A DNA stretch of 42,520 nucleotides from Penium margaritaceum (taxonomy: Eukaryota; Streptophyta; Zygnematophyceae; Desmidiales; Peniaceae): the NCBI GenBank assembly GCA_023375785.1, contig SZWC01009582.1:58682-101201 (forward strand), given 5' to 3'. The translations under genes were made by a program, and so were the position numbers. Of the stretch, positions 9,601 through 20,850 are shown in pieces. The notes beneath the pieces were generated by a model. The model saw only the letters and a program-made list of their open reading frames with translations, did no database searches and was not told the DNA's origin. How positions within the stretch are numbered: position 1 is the stretch's first letter; each line of letters opens with the position of its first letter.

Positions 9601-10224
9601 TAGTTACTAGAATGAGTTGCTAATGGGACAGTATGAGAAGACAAGAGTGATAAGGAGAGTGTTGCATGCCATGGATGTGGTAGGGTTTGCCTTACAATCA
9701 ATCGCCACAACCAAGACAGAAGACAGGATAGAGAGCGAGACACTTAATAGTCGGTGAGTGCATACTCACACTAAGCAACAGCTCGAGTGAGCATACACCG
9801 CCATCCGGAGATCGAGCCTAACCTCTTGGAATCACCCAAGGATGGCTTCTCACTAGTCTTAAGCCAAAAACTGACACGGTGGCCCCCAAGGATCAGCACC
9901 CGGGATAGCATGCATCCCCCCCAAAACACCCAGAGGCAAGCAACCATAATACAAGTATCGACAGTTAGAATGTATAAGGCCAAGCATCTACCACATCACA
10001 GCAAGATAGTCAAATGTGAGCCATCATTGTGCCAGAGGGCACCCCTGGGTGAATTGACAACTGCTTGATGAGGCTAGAGTCAGCAGCAAAGGCGCTCTTA
10101 GGTGTTGGCTTCCCAGGTATGAAAATCGTCACTCAAGTTGTATATGTGTGTGCCATGGAGTGTGAGACAAGAGGGAATAGAGATGTGAGTGACCAAAAAA
10201 CAAAACACAAATCAAGCGATAACA
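9601..10224 (-). repeat. Copia-A 5' LTR
   Basis: This is the direct-repeat partner of 1709-2320. The inner end (TAGTTACTAG) adjoins the PBS. The outer end is placed at AACA (10221-10224) by analogy with the other LTR, but a small insertion there makes the boundary uncertain by about ten bases. Confidence 0.85.
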
Positions 10225-12269
10225 CCACAGAGAGGAACACTACTCATCACTATAATCCATTATTGGAGAGGCCCAAAAACTCATTCCAATATTCACCAGC
10301 TGCACCTAAAATGTCTACTCCTGATTCTCGTGTTTGGTTTCTACCATGTTGGGTACCCATGAGGACCTGCTACTGTCAGTATCACTTTTTGGAGATGCTA
10401 TCTGATTGTGACCTTGGTGTTTTTCATGCACGCTTGCCCATGCTTTGCGTCACTTTGCTCGAATCTAGGGTCATCAACAAAGAATCCCCGAAAACATGCC
10501 AACTGTGAGAAACATTAGATGCATAGATCGTTTGGGATCCGCATCTGCTCTCATTGGCCTGCAATGCTTGGCTGCATTTGTGATTCAAGGATGCATTTTG
10601 CAATAAAAGTCTTTGGGCACATCTCATTACTAGTGAGATGTATCAAAAACCAGCCAAATAATATATTCCTCAACCCATGGGTTTTTCTCACCAGTGCTCC
10701 ATGCGTGATTTTGACGGCTGTCAACATGTGTTTTTTTCTCCCCCTCATATAAACATCCAATAAGAGGGCGCTCCAAGGACAGACATTTCCGATGAACTAG
10801 GGAGCGCTCTGACATCATTTAGCTACCACTTCCGACCAGAGGGTGTGGTAGCTTCACCATTTCACGTCAAGAGGGGGGGTCAAAATAGGCACCTCTCCCA
10901 AAATTATCCTTAGCACTTTTCTTTCTTATCCCCTTTGTAAAAAGCATATTGATGCCCGAGGGCTATTGCACGGCCATCGGGGCATTTGATGTATTCTTGC
11001 TTTCTTACAAAGAAGTACAAATATGAAAAAATACTTCGTTTATTATAAAAAATCTTTCCTCATAACTATTGATTTAATCTGCAACTAAAATCCATTATTG
11101 ATGTTTAAACATGTAAGGGAAACTCTCATGCCCATTTTGCATAGATTGCATTGATATTCCATCAGCTTTTTTTGTTATTGATACAATGAAGATATTCTTT
11201 TGGACTGTTTCCTTCAGTTCAACTCAAGGAAAATGATAATGTTGTTCGTTTTTCCAACCACTCAACATTCATTGATTCCATTGCTGTCCGTATGTATCTA
11301 AATTTTTTCCCCGTCCAAAATTTCCTCCTTGATTATGCTAGATGTGCACGATGTGTATAGATGACACTCGACAACTCATAAATCAAACGTAGTCTTAGTC
11401 ATCACGTCGAAGCATCTACATCTTCAAGAAGCGGCCACACATCTCCCTCAGTTTACACACATTTAGTAACATTTGGGAATAATTTCAACTTGTCTCCTAC
11501 TGATAAAACATGTTCATGAAATGACTAGTGTGAAGAATTTCCTCTAGAATGGTTCTACTTACAATCATGGTATGTGCCAAAATTCAAAAACAATTCTTTC
11601 ATTGTCCATATGTGAAAAGATGATGAAGATGGAAAGATGATTGATGAAGCTTTGTAAAGCCTTCATTGTTGGGGTTGTCTTGGATCCTTGAACAGACGGA
11701 GTTGGTAACTTGATTGAATGTATGGAGGCGTATTACAAAAACAATTCACGAATGGTCCAGAAGGAATGTTCAATTTCATCAACAATACATTGCATGTCGT
11801 CTAACAAAGATATGCCCTTCACAAGCACTTTCAAACTCAATGTCGAAGGGACTTTGTGTTGATATCGTGAGGGTTTTATGAATAAGTTACCTAGAAGCTT
11901 CCTGGCAATGTTTCCGTTAACAATGCCACGTCGTCAAGTTAGCTCAACACCAGCACCCAAGGCAAGTGCAAGGACGTTAAAGGCTTTGGTGAGAGGCACC
12001 CGCACTGTCTCATAAGCTTTGAATCTTAAACACAAAGAAATAAATGGCAACTCACAAGCTCACATCTTTAGTAGTTGTCGCAACGCACAGCAAGTGTCAC
12101 GTGCAACAGCTTAGTTTGCCCACAAACTAGCCCAAAATCACTGAGTTTTTCCCAAACTCAATGCATATGCACTCGATCGGAACACCATCTGAACCCATGA
12201 ATATAGAGTCTCGACACACGCATACGTCCGTCAACACTTGGTGGACACACAATGCAAAAACATCCTAGG
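10225..12269. other. AT-rich spacer between Copia-A and Copia-B, no gene seen
   Basis: Both strands are full of stops and no frame above about 80 codons is convincing. It contains two hairpins near 10761-10853 and long AT-rich runs (10880-11700). I found no pol, LTR, tRNA or satellite signal. It may be an old, unrecognisable repeat or unique intergenic DNA. Confidence 0.5.
10761..10853. repeat. Two neighbouring inverted repeats (hairpins)
   Basis: The first pairs AGAGGGCGCTCC near 10760-10772 with GGAGCGCTCT at 10801-10810, with one bulged base. The second pairs AGCTACCAC at 10821-10829 with GTGGTAGCT at 10845-10853, nine perfect pairs around a 15-base loop. They could be the ends of a small inverted-repeat element or chance structures. 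Confidence 0.55.
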
Positions 12270-12762
12270 TGTAGTCAGTAGCAAGGAGGAGAGCACAAAG
12301 GAGAGAGAGGGCGAGCGAGACCAAAGATTCTGGTGAAGCTCACTTTTTAATGGAATGTACGTGAAAACTGGGTGGATTTAGGTTGAGGTCTTAGCACGGT
12401 GATCAGCATGACCCCAGCAGGATCATCAGCTGGAAATAAACCATGAGCAACCAAACAACCAACCAGACATGCATGACAGTCCACATCATCCTAAGTGTTT
12501 GGGAATACCACCAAAGTTGTGAGAAACAGTCCAAAACATAAGCTGTTCAAGAGAGCAATTATCTGGTCATAGGTACAAGCTACAGGCTACACGGATGGCA
12601 AGGATATTCACATCAAAGCATAAAAAGTGCATGGTATGCTTGAGTGTGTTGTTGACTTTAGAATCCACTCAATGTGTGTTCTAATCATTTTGGTTCACTC
12701 TCCTACCCAGACACATGTAGGGGAGAACAGCAAACAGTGGTAAGTGTATTAGAAGGATAACA
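12270..12762 (-). repeat. Copia-B 3' LTR
   Basis: It begins TGTAGTCAG and ends GGATAACA. It shares with 24133-24697 the blocks around GGAGAGAG, CCAACCAGACA, GTGAGAAAC, CACTCTCCTAC and TAAGT-TTAG. The following minus-strand sequence GATGAGGAGA is a purine tract. Confidence 0.8.
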
Positions 12763-12772
12763 TCTCCTCATC
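12763..12772 (-). other. Copia-B polypurine tract
   Basis: On the minus strand, the purine-rich GATGAGGAGA (one T) lies directly before the LTR start TGTTATCC. The position and composition fit the plus-strand primer site. Confidence 0.65.
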
Positions 12773-12859
12773 CACGGATGAGAAAACATTGTATGCAACA
12801 CAAGAGAAAATGGCATACACGCTGATAAGAAGAATGTACATGAAAGAGCCGCAAGAAGG

Positions 12860-13350
12860 AAACGGGTATAAATACCGATCAGGTGCAGTTGGCGTGCAAG
12901 ACAAGCCAACAACATGAATAGCAAGCTTGAAGGTGCCATCACTGAGTGCCTTGGTAAAACATTCTGTGCGCTACAAACGTATGTCCATCCAGACAAATTT
13001 CACAATACCAACAATAAAACACTCACAGACAAATTGGTGTTCAACATTGATATTCTTGGTGTACGAATGATGCATGCTGTGATTTTCTGTGATGCATAGC
13101 ACAAGGTGATATAGCAAGTTGGAACAGGCAGTTGCTGCGGAAGAAACACAACCAAACACTTTCACACGTACCTGAGCTGAGAGAAACATACTCGGGCTTG
13201 CTAGAGTTGCATACAGCACATCCCTGTTTTCTGCTCTTCCACGACACAACAAAGCCTCCAACCAGGAAGATGTAACCAGACCAACTACATCATGGCCCAC
13301 ATGTTTTCTGCGCAGCCATCGACATTGACAATGGGATGTGATCTGTAGCA
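12860..13350 (-). pseudogene. pol: Copia-B RNase H domain and pol end
   Basis: Frames at 13351-12971 and 13247-13041 contain a SWKSRKQGC block followed by a PEYVSLSS block, the copia RNase H signature. Further left, a CFTKALS block marks the end of pol. The parts are in different frames and carry stops. No active product is possible. Confidence 0.75.
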
Positions 13351-13499
13351 CAACCTGAATAGTGTAATAGAGAGAGCATACCGTACCATGTGAAGAGGAG
13401 TCCGAAGACTGTGTTCACATGGATGCTCAGAGAACTATATCAGATGGGTGATGGAAAATGCAAAACTAGTGTGTGCCACTGTGGCAAAAAAGATGAGGA

Positions 13500-14480
13500 A
13501 CCAAATGAATCAGAGAAAATGAGTGACATCAAGTTCCTCACCCAACTTGGACACGTCCAACGTTCTGAGAAGTCTTTGTCTGACTGGGGTCATATGCGTT
13601 GGGGTAGTAGGAATTGTCAATAGAAAAAGAACAAACCTCGCACCTAACATGCAAATGTAAACTACCTGATGTACATGGAGAGGGAAGTTAGGACTCGTAT
13701 GCTTGAGCTCCATGCCAAGGAAGACTCGAGAGAGACCTGGTTCCATTGTGTGCACAGACTTCATGAGCAACTTCACTGACTAGAGAGTAGAGGGACTTGG
13801 AGAGGAATTGAGGAGATCATCAACTTAGTCAAGGATGGCAACAAGAGGAGAGGAAAGTGGATTTAGAAATAGTGCCAGGTAAAAAAGGACTACATCAAAT
13901 CCCACATTTCTCAAGGGTGGATGTGATTTCCATGTTCCAACAACGGGACAACTGCTTCGTGCTGGACAAGACCCTATGCGTTTTCCACACCTTGTTGCTA
14001 TCATTGATGAAACTCCAAAGTTGTACCATGTGAATCTCCACATCCAACATATCATTCTGGAAGGCATTAACCACATCCATGTGTTTGATCTCCCAATGGT
14101 GGTATGCCACCAAGCTGAGAAGTGCATGAGCGATTATGTAATACCCAACGGGTGCAAACATCTCATCAGAGTCAACACGGGGGATTTGAAAGAATCCCTT
14201 GGCAGTGAGATGCACATTGTAATAGTCAACTACACCATCAGGATTCAACTTGCACTTGAAGCTCAAGCTCACAAAGACTACCTTACGGCCTGGTGGTAAA
14301 TTGACCAGTTCATACACGCCATGCTCATGAAGTGTGGCAAGTACCTCCTACATGGATTTATCCCAGATTGAGGCATCTCTCATCTCACAAACCTTACGGA
14401 CAGTTGTGGGCTCATGTCCTAAGGGAGGCATACCACAAGCGGCAAAGCAAGCAGCAACATATCCAGCCATTGAAATGTTG
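13500..14480 (-). pseudogene. pol: Copia-B reverse transcriptase, YVDD tyrosine replaced by a stop
   Basis: The N-terminal blocks MYELVNLP and LTAKGFFQIP, then DEMFAPVG, HMDVVNAF and EIHMVQ, appear in one frame (13895-14317). A VFLGMEL block lies further left (13510-13776). At the catalytic site (13816-13827) the codons read stop-Val-Asp-Asp: the tyrosine of YVDD has become TAA while both aspartates remain. Homology stops near 14490, where a foreign block begins. Confidence 0.88.
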
Positions 14481-14899
14481 ATGCCATTGTAAATTTCCCA
14501 ATAGATTATGGAATAGAGAAGTGTAGTACAAGGACTTCTAATTCCAACACCAAGCCCATCGAGTCATGGTTAATCATCCCCTAGAAGTTTACATTGAGAT
14601 GTTCACCTTTTTAGCATTAGGTATTCAGTGGAAATCACATGAAAATTTTGTACATCAAAATGTGTTTTCCATGTTTTTAACATCGATTCATGTGGTCTGA
14701 ACATCATTTTCATGCATTGTACGTTTTCTTAAGAAGCCTACATATGTCCCTTAAATTGTGCATCATTTGTTTTGTCTGTCGTATTCTTGTTACATGAAGC
14801 GTGTGGTCATGAGCGACTTTCTTTCTTCAATAGGTGTGCATACAATGCCTTAGGGTGTTGTACAGGTACGGTTATGGTCGTCATTTGCTCGAAGATATG

Positions 14900-14913
14900 C
14901 CCCCCCCCCCCCC
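14900..14913 (+). repeat. Poly-C tract
   Basis: A run of 14 C is followed by CTAGCAAAACCC and then TGTATTGGGGAAC, a stretch that resembles the start of the satellite units found further right. Confidence 0.8.
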
Positions 14914-15884
14914 TAGCAAAACCCTTTAGTGTATTGGGGAACTGCCCTATTCCCAAGATTATTTGCAAACTCATTAATTACCCAAGTGTTCGACCCTGGT
15001 ACATAATTAGGCGCTGTCTTAATCGCATGAGTGAAGAATTTTGGTGAGGTGTTTCTGAAAATACGTGGGAAAAAATGTTTTGTCCCACACTCAAACACGC
15101 TTATGCCCTCTTAACCGCCGATGTGAAGTGCGAACCAGGACAACGTGGGGGAAGGAAACGGTCGGTGGGTGGGTACACCTGTGATTTTGGGCTCGACACT
15201 CAAGTTTGAGCATTTGACACCGTGGCGTGGAATGGGTGAAAAAGAATTGCATGAACACTCGCTTATTTCCTGACGTCATCATGGTGATGTTCACAATGCA
15301 GAATTCTAACTTATCTTAAAATTCAATTGAATACAAAGTCGCACGTTGTTTCAGCTATGATTCACATAATCCACCCTGGCAGCCAAAATCCCACCCATCA
15401 GCAACTCGCAGCTCGCAACTCACAGCCATCCCCTCACCCCCCACACATGACGCAATATTTCTTGTTGACCTCGTTCCCCCACCTGTGCAGATGAGAGCCG
15501 TGACGGCCGGCTAACGGTGAAACACCAGCTGTAAATTGCGGGTGAAGATAAGGGGAGAGTCCTTTGATGCATTGATATCTGGCTTTGGAACCGTCGATCC
15601 ATGGCTGAACATGTGTTTGATGATGTCATACATGGGTGAACTTTCATCCACTTCTTATTCACCCATTCCCAGCCACAGCATGAGTTTGGATGGCAAGGGT
15701 GAAAGGCGGCGCGTCAGGCAGGACTTGAGCAGCTCGCTAGGCCAAATTCAAGAAAAGAAAAGAAAAAAAAGACCCTACACATTGACCACATGTCAAGACT
15801 GTTCAAAAACTCGTCCCCATTTGTTCGAAACAGCAATAAGAAAAAAACTCCTTCTAGGATGACCATGCGAACTATCCCGGAGGT

Positions 15885-17610
15885 AGGATGTATTGGGGAG
15901 TGAATTGGGAGAACAAAGTTATTTTGGACTTGTGTAACGACAGGTCCGCACCTCCCTCCAAGCCCACCAGTCAAAAAGAGAAGAATCACCAGGCTACACT
16001 CTCCAATGCACCATCCCAATACACTTTCAACTTCTGGGAGGGCGGGAACCAGATATAAGGACCCCGCCTCCCTCACAAAGTGGACTAGTGTATTGCGGAG
16101 TGTAGCGGGAAGTGTATCTTGTAGAGTGAAAAAAAAAAAAACAGGCTTATGTACATCTACATTAAGCACTCCTAAGCCACCAATTTGAAGCATCTGACAT
16201 CTCTCGCTTTGTCTACATAACCAGCTACAAGGCTGTGCCAAAAAAAGTAGTGTACTTCGACCCTGCAACAACGGGACCCCAATTGGACCCCCCTCTCTCC
16301 CGCAAAATCCAGTACTTTATTGGGGAACCGTATTGGAGATTGTATTAGGGAGAAGAAGTTTTTTTCTCGACTTGTGCAACGGCAAGTCCTCACCTCCCTC
16401 TGCATATACTAGTTTAGGGAAGAAGGGTCCCCCAGCTACAGTGTCCAATACACCACCCCAATATAACTTCAACTGCTCCCCGGAGGGGGGGGGGGGAGAT
16501 TCCAGGTGTAAGGACCTCCCCCCCTCCCCCGAAGTGTATAGCGGGATTATAGCGAGGTAAAGATAATAGAAAACATACTTGTGCACATCTACATTATGCA
16601 TTCCTAAGCCATGGAACTCAGAGGTGTATTTAATCAACCCAAATTCATACACTCCACAACCAGTGTATCAATAACTGTATTCATGTTTTCATGGATTTAC
16701 CAACAATCATAAACATTAATGCATGTCACCAGAGCCGACATATATTTCCCTTGTCGAGGATGAAAACAATAAAGGTTTTTTTATGAAATGGAGAAGTTTT
16801 GGTGAACGATCAATGTTCACTTTTCTGTTCACTTCCCAATACACAATTGTGTACACAGTTTTAAGGGTGAGGTGATTGGTTATACATGGGAACTCAAGCA
16901 TCCGAACCCTCTGGCTTAGTCTACGTAACCAGGTATAAGGTTGTACACAAAATGTTTAGTGTACTTCAACCCCGCCACAACGGGATCCCAATTGGACCCC
17001 CCCTCCCCCACAAAATCCCTTGTGTTTTGGGGAACAGTATTGGGGAGTGTATTGGGGGAACATGTTTTTTTTTTACTTGTGTAACGGTAAGTCCGCACAT
17101 CCATCCAAATGTCCTGGTTTAAAAGAGAAGGCTCCCCCAGCTACACTATCCAATACACCAGCTAAATACACTTTCAACTGCTGGAGAGGGGGGGTCTGAA
17201 TACAAGGATTCTCCCTCCCAAAGTTGACAAGTGTATTGTGGGAGTGTACCTAGTAGAAAAGAAAAAGAAAAAAACAGACTTGTGTACATCTATAGTAAGT
17301 ACATGTAAGCCATCAGTTTCAACCATCCGACGTCTCTCACTTTCTCTATGTAACCAGCAATAAGGACGTACACACACAGTTCAGCATACTTTGACCCCGA
17401 CACAACGGGACCCTAACTGCCCCCTCCCCCCTCACAAAACCTCCAAGCATATCTTAAAACAGTATTGAGGAGTGTATCGGGGAAACAAAGTTCTTTGGAC
17501 TTGCGTATTGGCATGTATGCACCTCCCTCTAAATGCACTAGTTTGAAAAGGAAGAATCCTCCACATGCACTCTCTAATACACCACCATACTACACTTTTA
17601 AGTGACAGGG
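15885..17610 (+). repeat. About 430-bp satellite, four degenerate units
   Basis: The anchor ACTTGTG(T/C)AAC, or a variant, recurs at 15928, 16370, 17075 and 17499. Each unit has the same internal order: a TGTATTGGGG-rich start, the anchor, a CACCTCCCTC block, TACACT-TCCAATACACC, TTCAACTGCTGG followed by a G run, a TGTGTACATCTA block, and ACAACGGGACCC. Spacings are 442, 705 and 424 bp; the long one contains an extra roughly 265-bp AT-rich block (about 16640-16880). No coding capacity is seen. Confidence 0.85.
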
Positions 17611-18199
17611 GGACAGGGGTGCAGACACGAGTTTTACCACGTCAATGACACGAGCGACGTTCGGTGGATCGAATATCGAGCTTTGACCAGCACATTGAGT
17701 GTCGGACTATCCCGCACACACGTTAGCCTTCCAAGTTACACTTATGTAGAATGAAGTACAATGTAGGTACGAGTTTGATTCTACATCAATAGCACGTAAT
17801 GTACATTGTGCACGATGTATATCTCGTTTGAAGAAAACTATGATAAAGTAGTTTTAAGAAAGTATTTGCGTTAAAGCAACTTTGTGGTACTTTCAATTAA
17901 CCTTGTCATGAACAAAAGATCATGGAAATTTATGGATTGGTGTACAAATAGTTATACATGAACTTGACTCTAGCAAGTAACTTCCTAGAAGAATTTTTCA
18001 TTTTCTAGGTTTCTTTCATGGAAGGATCTTCACCACATCTTTTTCTCTCATACACACGTTAGCAAGTGTATTGATTTGGGGTGATTGTGCACACATGAGC
18101 TCATGTAGTTTGGCGGTATTGAAACCCACGTAACAAAGCATTGTGTCTCTCTACACAATGCCACTATACAAAGGAAGGACACAAAACCAGCATCTAAAT

Positions 18200-19450
18200 T
18201 GTATGGCTTCCCGGGTAGCAAGAATGGGTCAGCAGGGGCTGGTCAAAGTGTGCCAGGCAGGGACACTGCGTCAGGAGACTAGGAGGCCAATGGTGTGACA
18301 TGGAAGGGGAAACTGGTCTGGGAGAGAGGACAAGAGACAAGAGAAGGATCAACGGGGGTCGAGGCAAGCCGCAACAATGAGACACATGGAGAGACAAGAA
18401 GGAGTCTCAGAGGTATAGGATGCGGATGGTGCCCAGATTGTAGGATGAATATCATCGATAGGGGCAAGGAAAGTTGTCCTTATTGGAGGAGGTGACAGGA
18501 ATGGCCAAAGGAGAGATACCCCCCCCAAAACAAGAGAGTGGGACGAGGGTGTCAATCAAGGCCAACAAGATCAAGGTCATTTGAAATAATAGCTCAAAGA
18601 AGAGGAACTCGTGGGATTTAATGGCATGACACCACAAGGGATCCCAAAAACCCCCAAGTCTTGGACTGGGCCAAGACGCCAAGAAAAATGCAAAGGTGGC
18701 CGTGACTAGATATTTTCCCTTCTCCAAGATCGTCAAGGAGCCAAGCGGAGGCGACATATCCCTATACGCAAGCCACCCAAAGATCAACCCTGTGGCTGAT
18801 CCAACACTCGTAAGGGGTGGCGTTACAAGGGAGTGGACCATGGAGTATTCAAGTACACACTCGAGTCATGCAAGACTGAGCCTTAAATCCAAAGAGTGGG
18901 ATTAGCCCTTACCCAGACAAAAGGGATCATACACCATCGGTGTTTATGTGATTCCATTGTTTAAAAACACCATCTTGCCAGGATGAGTAAAGAGCTAAAG
19001 ACCCTGTGGAAAAGTCCAGAGATGAGAAAAAAAAACCTGGTAGGACCAAATGACTCACCACCCATGTCCAAGCAAAACATCTGGAGCTGCCGTTGATAAG
19101 CGAGCTTGGCCAGAGGAAATCACTCCTCCAAAACATTTTTCACATCAGTCATTTGGCGCAACACAAATAACCAACAAAGATGAGAAGAGTTGTTAGTGAA
19201 AGAAAGCACGTACTGCCCAAGCGGGAGGGGAGACATCACATCAGCATGCACATGATCAAGGGGGTGCAAATGAGATAATCAGAGGCAAAGAAAGGACACC
19301 AATGCATCTTGCCTTGAGCAAAGTCAAGGTAGCAAGTCATGCAAGTTATTGCAAATAAATTAGGATCAAAGCCATGGGCCGCGCACACATGCGGCAAGCT
19401 ATCAATGGCAGCAATGTGAGTATGACACCGGTGGTGATGCATGATCTACG
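18200..19450 (-). pseudogene. pol: Copia-B pre-integrase and integrase, Glu replaced by Lys
   Basis: From the right there is a C-X2-C-type zinc-binding end (a TCMTC-like block and AQGKM), then HADVMSPLP with the first catalytic Asp intact (19240-19242). A CLDMGGE block follows with the second Asp intact (19066-19068, 58 residues away in frame). Then, after a frameshift near the A run at 19026-19035, comes a GVFKQWN block where the catalytic Glu is Lys (18960-18962). The frame 18841-18452 holds worn C-terminal blocks ending in FWDPLW. The enzyme would be dead. Confidence 0.82.
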
Positions 19451-19639
19451 TGGTCTTAGATGTCGAGGATGGCACGACATGAACGAGAGCAAAAGTAGTG
19501 GAAGACATCGAAAGTGACAAGTCACCACAAAAAGGGGATTGCAACAATGATCACAGATTACAACATGGATAGAGGACTACAACAAGAAAATGCCCAACAC
19601 CATGGCCAGAGACAAAATCCATGCACTGACCATCGAATG

Positions 19640-19980
19640 TGGTAACTGACATCACATTTGCCTTGAGATCAGGCACATACAGCACATCTGGGAGAAATAT
19701 CTTGGGGGTGAATTAAGCGTACAACATCAACGTCCTAGTTGAGCAACAATTTAACCAAACGCTTACAAAAAAAGGGAGAAAAAGCCCACATGACCAAGGA
19801 AGATGACATGAGAGCAACATAATGTCATGTGGTACATAGTGCCAAAGACAATGAGCTAAAAACCAGAGGAGGAATGTGTATACCGCAAAATGTAAGAGAC
19901 AGCCATAGTGCAAAAGGAGAGAGGAGGTGACTTTTCGAAAGTAGGAAGGCAACGTGTCAAGGAGACACAATGCTAGTGCT
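19640..19980 (-). pseudogene. pol: Copia-B protease remnant
   Basis: A block reading LIVFGTMYHMT (about 19820-19855) corresponds to the protease active site, but the catalytic Asp-Ser-Gly is Val-Phe-Gly. Further left is the highly typical DVLYVPDL block followed by a NVMSVTTF block. The two lie in different frames. The loss of the aspartate would abolish cleavage. Confidence 0.78.
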
Positions 19981-20149
19981 AAACTTATAAAACATCAACA
20001 GGCGGTGTCCTCTTAACAAATGGGAAAGACCACCCTACAATGCCACATCAAAATTCCATCCATGGAGAAAAGAGGTTTCCAAGACACTCTCAGCTCCCAT
20101 TGTCAAAAAGATGGAGGAGGTTGGTGAGGATAATTTTCCAGGTTGCGTT

Positions 20150-20850
20150 CTATAGTAGGATGGTTGCCAGAATTACCGTTTCCATGGAAGTCACCACATA
20201 GGCAGTCACCTTCATGTGGCCACGAGGGAGGGGAGCAGAAGGCAGGTGGAGGTGCGTAGGAGGCAGGCTAGCCAAAAGGAATAAGCCAGCAAGAGTCAAT
20301 GGGTCACAAGGGCATGATAGCAACATGATAAAGCTGACTGTTTTTGGGGGTTCTAGAGGAAGAACCTTGAGGAGTGGAAGGAACTGAGGACACAATGGGA
20401 GGAGTGAAGAAGGCATTGATGGACAAGCCTGTGGCTCACGGTGCACACATAACCTACAGATATGCGGATCTGATCCAAGGATCCTGGATCTCGGATCAAA
20501 TTGCGGACCTGGACCTAGCCTAGGGATCCAATCCATAGATTCGCGCAAGTGTCATCCTCCCCGGAAAGAGAAAATCAAGGAGGTCTATCTAACTTCGTGA
20601 CGATGTTTAGAATCTAACTCCTCGCCAAGAGCATGCACATAGCCGGAGTGGAGATAAGGTATCTCCACCTCATCAAATGTGGCATAGCACCGTTGGCCAT
20701 TCAAAAGTATACATTGTTTGCATGAGCCAACCAAGATGAATTGTAGCATTCCAGCTCACCAACTTGAATGTGCATCACCAGTTGGACAGTTTTGCACGCC
20801 TTATGCATGACAGGTGTGTTGGGCACTCCACCAGAGGATTGTTAAGGGAA
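20150..20850 (-). pseudogene. gag: Copia-B Gag central and C-terminal remnant
   Basis: It lies between the protease remnant and the hAT insertion, where the rest of Gag is expected. The frame 20548-20150 is proline-rich. No clean CCHC knuckle is left; a cysteine/glycine-rich CLCGDFHG block near 20160-20200 may be its ruin. Around 20460-20530 several GGATC-containing short repeats occur. The call rests mainly on position. Confidence 0.45.

Larger units (their letters stand above)
1709..10224 (-). mobile_element. Copia-A: full-length degenerate Ty1/copia LTR retrotransposon
   Basis: Two direct repeats of about 610-620 bp (1709-2320 and 9601-10224) bracket an internal region. Read on the minus strand, it has the order PBS, gag (CCHC knuckle), protease, integrase, reverse transcriptase, RNase H, polypurine tract. 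Integrase before RT defines Ty1/copia (Pseudoviridae) rather than Ty3/gypsy. The LTRs are visibly diverged and the coding region carries many stops and frame changes, so the copy is old and inactive. No convincing 5-bp target duplication was found (left flank ACTCT, right flank CCACA). Two single Ns inside it mark assembly duplications. Confidence 0.92.
14490..18190. mobile_element. 3.7-kb insertion inside Copia-B pol, carries a satellite array
   Basis: Copia pol homology ends at about 14490 in the linker before RT and resumes at about 18190 at the integrase C-terminus, in the same strand and order. The block between has no pol homology. It holds a C run (14900-14913), AT-rich arms and a tandem array (15885-17610). 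I found no terminal repeats, target duplication or transposase, so the class is unknown; it could be a non-autonomous DNA element. The junctions are approximate, to about 50 bases. Confidence 0.6.

Noticed and set aside
15885..17610. CRISPR-like array
   Set aside because: Units are about 430 bp, diverged throughout and without short constant repeats and unique spacers; the context is eukaryotic.
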